Part shown: positions 5,972 to 9,092 of the stretch, in pieces
Position numbering within the stretch: the first letter of the stretch is position 1
How the letters are laid out: the number at the start of each line of letters is the position of its first letter
Assembly: GCA_937859105.1 (NCBI GenBank)
Contig: CALMAD010000420.1
Span: forward strand, 1 to 9,092
Source of the DNA: an uncultured Propionibacteriaceae bacterium
Lineage (GTDB): Bacteria > Actinomycetota > Actinomycetes > Propionibacteriales > Propionibacteriaceae
Direction of reading: 5' to 3'
DNA length: 9,092 bases
The notes under the pieces: generated by a model
Seen by the model: only the letters and a program-made list of their open reading frames with translations
Databases searched by the model: none
Told to the model about the DNA's origin: nothing
Program-made: the position numbers and the translations under genes

Positions 5972-7054
5972 TCAGTTCTTCAGGGTGACGCCGGCCTGGT
6001 TCAGGGCGAAGGACGCCCCGGTCGCCGTGTTCTTGCACGTCACCCCGGAGGTCGCCATCGAGCAGCGGTACGTCCCGGCGACCAGCGTCTTGCCGTAGGG
6101 GAGGACGGCCACCTTCGCGCTGAAGCCGGAGTCCGGGAGCACCTGCCACCGGCCGTAGCGGTAGGGCCAGTCGACCATGGCGTAGAGGTCGGTCCTCTCG
6201 GTGGGGTCGGCGACCTGGCCGCTCGCGCACGACCACGACGCCGAACTCGTGACGCCGATCGCGTTCGGTGTGCCGCCGCTCGGGCAGACCTCGCTGGCAG
6301 GCGGGGCCTTCTTCATCGCGCCCGGTGTCGCCGCGCAGGTCGCCCCGTCCGGCCCGAGGTGGCACAGCAGCCTGCCCGTCGGCGAGACGAAGTCGGCGGA
6401 GTTCTGGAGCTTCACGTAGCTCGGCTCGGCCTCGGTGACGCGCAGCTTGCCGCCCGCGAACGTGACGCTCGACGTGGTGTGGACGATGTCGGTGCCGGCC
6501 CCCTCGTAGGCCAGCCAGCGGACCACGACCGGGTTGCCGTCCGTCATCGTGTCGACGTTGGCGTGCTCGGCCTGGTAGGCCGTGCCGAGGTCATAGTTCG
6601 CGAGCAGCTTGCCCCCGTCGCCGATCAGGAGGAGGCGCTGCGGCCACCCCACGCCGCCGGCGTTGCACTGGTAGGCGACGAGGGCCTGCTTGTAGCCGAG
6701 CCCGGCGAGGTCGACGAACGCGTACATGCCCCGGTCCAGCATGAGCTCGCCGGTGCCCGGCGAACCCTTGGTCGTCTTGCCGTCCACCAACCGCTGGGCG
6801 GGCAGCTGGCAGTTGGCCGGGACCTCGGCGGTCTTCAACGTGGCCAGGGTGACGTCGGTGCCCGCGGGCGCTGCCTCCGACGGCTGGGCCACCCCCGTGG
6901 ACGCCGGCGCCGCGGCGGGTACCGTCACGGTCGATCTGGCGGCGGGCGTCGGGGTGACCTGCTGGACGACCTCCACGACGGGCGGTGCCGCGCACGAGGT
7001 CAGGGCCAGGGCGGCGAAGGCCGCCACCGCGCACGCGCGACGAAGTGTCTCCAT
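5972..7054 (-). CDS. secreted lipoprotein, FG-GAP-like plus DUF6636-like (paralog 2)
   Basis: The 360-aa protein is a tandem paralog of the gene downstream, 71 bp away. Its lipobox is LTSC (Cys21), followed by a Pro/Thr/Val/Ala-rich linker to about residue 70. Module one starts with DVTLATLKTAEVPANCQLP and includes FVDLAGLGYKQALVAYQC and LLLIGDGGKLLANYDL. Module two includes ADFVSPTGRLLCHL, ASWSCASG, VAVLPYGKTLVAGTYRCS and GVTCKNTATGASFALNQAGV, a closer match to the DUF6636 pattern than paralog 1. The eight non-signal cysteines align with those of paralog 1. The open frame extends far upstream to 7609, but that part is antisense to the permease gene; ATG 7054 begins the signal peptide and sits 7 nt after a TAGCGT hexamer. 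It probably acts on the outer face of the membrane; role unknown. Confidence 0.85.
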   Translation of the reverse strand: METLRRACAVAAFAALALTSCAAPPVVEVVQQVTPTPAARSTVTVPAAAPASTGVAQPSEAAPAGTDVTLATLKTAEVPANCQLPAQRLVDGKTTKGSPGTGELMLDRGMYAFVDLAGLGYKQALVAYQCNAGGVGWPQRLLLIGDGGKLLANYDLGTAYQAEHANVDTMTDGNPVVVRWLAYEGAGTDIVHTTSSVTFAGGKLRVTEAEPSYVKLQNSADFVSPTGRLLCHLGPDGATCAATPGAMKKAPPASEVCPSGGTPNAIGVTSSASWSCASGQVADPTERTDLYAMVDWPYRYGRWQVLPDSGFSAKVAVLPYGKTLVAGTYRCSMATSGVTCKNTATGASFALNQAGVTLKN

Positions 7055-7061
7055 GAATCGC

Positions 7062-7067
7062 ACGCTA
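7062..7067 (-). promoter_or_regulatory. -10 element of leaderless lipoprotein paralog 2
   Basis: TAGCGT on the minus strand is followed by 7 nt (GCGATTC) and ATG 7054. There is no Shine-Dalgarno in the interval, so the transcript probably starts at the ATG. Confidence 0.55.
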
Positions 7068-7071
7068 GTGA

Positions 7072-7107
7072 GGCGTCCGGTCAGGAGGGCCTGCGCGGGC
7101 GTCCGGT
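7072..7107. repeat. 10-bp direct repeat in a divergent promoter region
   Basis: GGCGTCCGGT occurs at 7072-7081 and 7098-7107, 26 bp apart. The first copy overlaps the TGACCGG box of paralog 2. The second also forms an 8-bp stem, GGCGTCCG (7098-7105) with CGGACGCC (7116-7123), just upstream of the TSUP -10. Together they could be operators serving both divergent genes. Confidence 0.4.
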
Positions 7108-7138
7108 TGCGCGGGCGGACGCCTCCCGCAGCGAGCTT

Positions 7139-7144
7139 TACGCT
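7139..7144 (+). promoter_or_regulatory. -10 element of leaderless TSUP permease gene
   Basis: TACGCT (TANNNT) is followed by 6 nt (GTCGGA) and GTG 7151. No Shine-Dalgarno precedes the GTG. This supports 7151 as the start. Confidence 0.5.
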
Positions 7145-7150
7145 GTCGGA

Positions 7151-7573
7151 GTGGGCTTGTCCGTGGAGATCGTCCTGCTGCTGGTCGCGCTCGGCGCGTT
7201 CGGCGGCCTCGTGCAGGGCAGCGTCGGCTTCGGCCTGGGCGCCATCGCGTCGCCCATCGTGGCGCTCGTACGGCCCGAGCTGGTGCCCGTCGCGATCGTC
7301 CTGGCCGACGACCCGCCGCCGCGGGCGCGCGCCACGATGGGGCTGGTGTTCCTGGTCGGGGTGCTCGTCGGGCTCGCCGGCCTCGCGGCGGCCGGCTCCG
7401 TCACGCCGGACGCCGTCGGCGGCGGCCTGGTCTTGTTGCCCGCGGCCGTCGTCGGGTTCACGGTCTCCGTCCGGGTGCGGCGGCACCTGTCGAACGAGGG
7501 TTTTCGTCGGGGCGTCCTGCTGCTCAGCGCGGTGACCGCAGCGATCCTGCTGGTCAGAGTGCTGTTGGGGTAG
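7151..7573 (+). CDS. TSUP (TauE/SafE) family permease, apparently missing its middle
   Basis: The 140-aa protein has two recognisable ends of a TSUP membrane transporter, a family of anion/sulfur-compound exporters and importers. The N-terminal part, VALGAFGGLVQGSVGFGLG (12-30), with PELVPVAIVLA (42-52), matches the first helices of the family. From about residue 53, DDPPPRARATMGLVFLVG matches the start of the second half, 'GPRLRATxxxFF', then helices at 82-106 and 121-139. Full-length members have about 250 residues and two repeats; about 110 residues between residues 51 and 57 (nt 7301-7321) seem to be absent, with the frame kept. About four or five membrane helices remain. Function is doubtful unless half-size proteins pair. 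Start at GTG 7151; in-frame GTG 7163 is an alternative. Confidence 0.7.
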   Translation: MGLSVEIVLLLVALGAFGGLVQGSVGFGLGAIASPIVALVRPELVPVAIVLADDPPPRARATMGLVFLVGVLVGLAGLAAAGSVTPDAVGGGLVLLPAAVVGFTVSVRVRRHLSNEGFRRGVLLLSAVTAAILLVRVLLG

Positions 7574-7586
7574 GCGCCCGTTCAGT

Positions 7587-7603
7587 AGACAAGACCGATG
7601 TCT
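7587..7603. promoter_or_regulatory. small inverted repeat upstream of the MHS gene
   Basis: AGACA and TGTCT are separated by 7 nt and overlap the region where a -35 box for the MHS gene would fall. It might be an operator; five-base arms make this weak. Confidence 0.2.
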
Positions 7604-7623
7604 CACCAATCGGGCAACGGGCG

Positions 7624-7629
7624 TAGGCT
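7624..7629 (+). promoter_or_regulatory. -10 element of leaderless MHS transporter gene
   Basis: TAGGCT (TANNNT) is followed by 6 nt (TGCTCG) and GTG 7636. There is no Shine-Dalgarno. The 62-bp gap after the TSUP stop therefore appears to hold its own promoter. Confidence 0.5.
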
Positions 7630-7635
7630 TGCTCG

Positions 7636-9066
7636 GTGCAGTACGAACCAGTCACCCAAGACGCCGGGGCCACGGCGTCCCCCACCGCCAGGCCGCACAA
7701 GGGGCGGATCATCATCTCCTCCCTGGTCGGCACGTCCATCGAGTTCTACGACTTCTACGTCTACGCGACCGCCGCGATCTCGGTCTTCCCGTTCCTGTTC
7801 TTCCACTCCGACTCCGACACCGGCGCGCTGCTGGCGTCCCTCGCGACGTTCGGCGTCGCGTTCGTCGCTCGCCCCATCGGGTCGGTGCTCTTCGGCCACT
7901 TCGGCGACCGGACCGGCCGCAAGGCGACGCTGCTGGCGTCCCTGCTCACGATGGGCATCGCGACCGTCCTGATCGGGCTGCTGCCCACCTACTACCAGAT
8001 CGGGCTCTGGGCGCCGACGCTGCTCGCGATCATGCGCTTCTGCCAGGGCCTCGGGCTCGGCGGCGAATGGTCGGGGGCGTCCCTGCTCGCCGGCGAGAAC
8101 TCGCGCCCCGGTCACCGCGGCTTCGACGCGATGTGGCCCCAGCTCGGCGCGCCCATCGGCTTCCTGTTCGCGAACGGGTTCTTCTACCTGCTGACGCAGA
8201 GCATGCACTACGACTCGACGACCGCGACCCACCAGCACCCGTTCCTGATCTGGGGCTGGCGGCTGCCGTTCCTGGCGTCGCTCGTGATCGTGGTGTTGGG
8301 CGTGTACGTGCGGTTCAAGCTCGACGAGACCCCGTCGTTCAAGAAGGCCCGCGCCGCCGGCCAGGTGGTGAAGTCGCCGCTGCGCGAGACGTTCCGGACG
8401 AGCTGGCGCGAGGTGATCCGCGGCACGTTCGTGATGCCCGCCACCTACACGCTGTTCTACCTGATGACGACGTGGATCCTGTCGTACGCGATCGGCAAGA
8501 CGTCCAGCGGCCTGCTCGGCATCAGCTACAGCCGGTTCCTGGTGCTGCAGCTCATCTCGATCATCGCGTTCGCCATCATGACGCCGATCTCTGGCTGGCT
8601 GGGCGACCGGTTCGGCCGCAAGGCGTTCCTCGGCACCGTCACCGCCGCCATCGCCGTGTTCGGCCTCGCGTTCGGCCTGTTCCTCGACCGCGCCCGCATC
8701 GGGACCGGCGAGAACGCCGACATGGGGCACCTGCTCGCGTTCCTGCTGGTGGGCATGACCCTGATGGGCCTCACGTTCGGCATCCAGTCCGCGCTGCTGC
8801 CCGAGTTGTTCCCGACGAACGTCCGCTACACCGGCTCGGCCATCGCGTACAACGTCGCGTCGATCCTCGGTGCGGCCGTCGCCCCGTTCATCGCGGCCTG
8901 GCTGGCCGCGACGTTCGGCCCCGAGAGCGTGGGCCTGTACCTGACGAGCATGGCCGTCCTGACGCTCATCGCCGTGCTGAGCGTCAAGGAGACCTCCCGC
9001 GTCGACCTGGACGCCATCGGCGGCCAGGCCCCCGACGACGAGCCCGAGAAGGTGGCCGTGGGCTGA
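7636..9066 (+). CDS. MHS-family MFS transporter (metabolite:H+ symporter, ProP/ShiA type)
   Basis: The 476-aa, 12-helix inner-membrane protein is a proton-coupled importer of the metabolite:H+ symporter family; members carry betaine/proline, shikimate, citrate or alpha-ketoglutarate. Helix 1 contains GTSIEFYDFYVYATAA (32-47) with the typical E-F-Y/F-D-F motif. The loop 2-3 motif is GHFGDRTGRK (87-96) and its second-half copy is GWLGDRFGRK (320-329), the two MFS A-motifs. RFCQGLGLGGEWSGA (134-148) and LPELFPTNVRYTGSAIAYN (388-406) are MHS hallmarks. The 20-residue N-terminal tail and charged C-terminal tail are cytoplasmic. Start GTG 7636 is chosen for its leaderless -10 spacing and for the normal length. 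The substrate cannot be told from sequence alone. It ends 13 bp before the adapter-like tail. Confidence 0.93.
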   Translation: MQYEPVTQDAGATASPTARPHKGRIIISSLVGTSIEFYDFYVYATAAISVFPFLFFHSDSDTGALLASLATFGVAFVARPIGSVLFGHFGDRTGRKATLLASLLTMGIATVLIGLLPTYYQIGLWAPTLLAIMRFCQGLGLGGEWSGASLLAGENSRPGHRGFDAMWPQLGAPIGFLFANGFFYLLTQSMHYDSTTATHQHPFLIWGWRLPFLASLVIVVLGVYVRFKLDETPSFKKARAAGQVVKSPLRETFRTSWREVIRGTFVMPATYTLFYLMTTWILSYAIGKTSSGLLGISYSRFLVLQLISIIAFAIMTPISGWLGDRFGRKAFLGTVTAAIAVFGLAFGLFLDRARIGTGENADMGHLLAFLLVGMTLMGLTFGIQSALLPELFPTNVRYTGSAIAYNVASILGAAVAPFIAAWLAATFGPESVGLYLTSMAVLTLIAVLSVKETSRVDLDAIGGQAPDDEPEKVAVG

Positions 9067-9079
9067 CCCGCGTCCCTCT

Positions 9080-9092
9080 AGATCGGAAGAGC
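9080..9092 (+). other. Illumina adapter sequence at contig end
   Basis: AGATCGGAAGAGC is identical to the first 13 bases shared by Illumina TruSeq adapters. It lies exactly at the end of the window. The genomic sequence should be taken to end at 9079. Confidence 0.93.

Noticed and set aside
7055..7609. Upstream extension of lipoprotein paralog 2 to 7609
   Set aside because: It would bury the signal peptide inside the protein and overlaps the TSUP gene on the other strand; the -10 box supports ATG 7054.

Overview
The window is about 9.1 kb of very GC-rich DNA with a strong G/C bias at third codon positions, lipoprotein signal peptides and TANNNT-type -10 boxes placed 6-7 nt before start codons. 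Together these suggest a high-GC actinobacterium. The anaerobic-type cobalamin genes would fit a Propionibacteriaceae-like host, but that placement is inference. The last 13 bases (9080-9092) are the common Illumina adapter prefix, so this is the raw end of a draft contig and small indels in it deserve suspicion.

Layout. (1) 1-640, minus: the N-terminal 213 codons of a secreted alpha/beta-hydrolase lipoprotein, running off the left edge. (2) 731-3194, plus: three corrin-ring genes, cbiT (C15-methylation and decarboxylation), cbiC/cobH (methyl migration) and cbiD (C1-methylation). They act at neighbouring steps of the anaerobic B12 pathway; cbiC and cbiD overlap by 8 bp. (3) 3195-3843: 650 bp with no convincing gene. 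It holds a terminator-like hairpin, a bulged stem-loop, an AT-richer patch bounded by a 9-bp inverted repeat, and a dense array of AACGCY half-sites with a perfect 28-bp palindrome and a 20-bp tandem repeat. (4) 3844-4838, plus: an OpuAC/ProX-type osmoprotectant-binding lipoprotein broken by a one-base frameshift near 4073, with no transporter partners in view. (5) 4854-7054, minus: two tandem paralogous lipoproteins with eight conserved cysteines, of unknown function, each apparently leaderless and sharing a TGACCGG box. (6) 7151-7573, plus: a TSUP (TauE/SafE) permease that seems to lack its middle. (7) 7636-9066, plus: a complete metabolite:H+ symporter (MHS) of the major facilitator superfamily.

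Only the cbi genes form an obvious functional unit. The rest is a series of single-gene transcription units for cell-envelope proteins (lipoproteins and transporters). Five gene starts have a TANNNT hexamer 6-7 nt before the start codon and no Shine-Dalgarno, which suggests widespread leaderless transcription. The most unusual items are the paralogous lipoprotein pair, the palindromic repeat array, the two damaged transport genes and the adapter tail. No defence system, CRISPR array, tRNA, rRNA or transposase was found.
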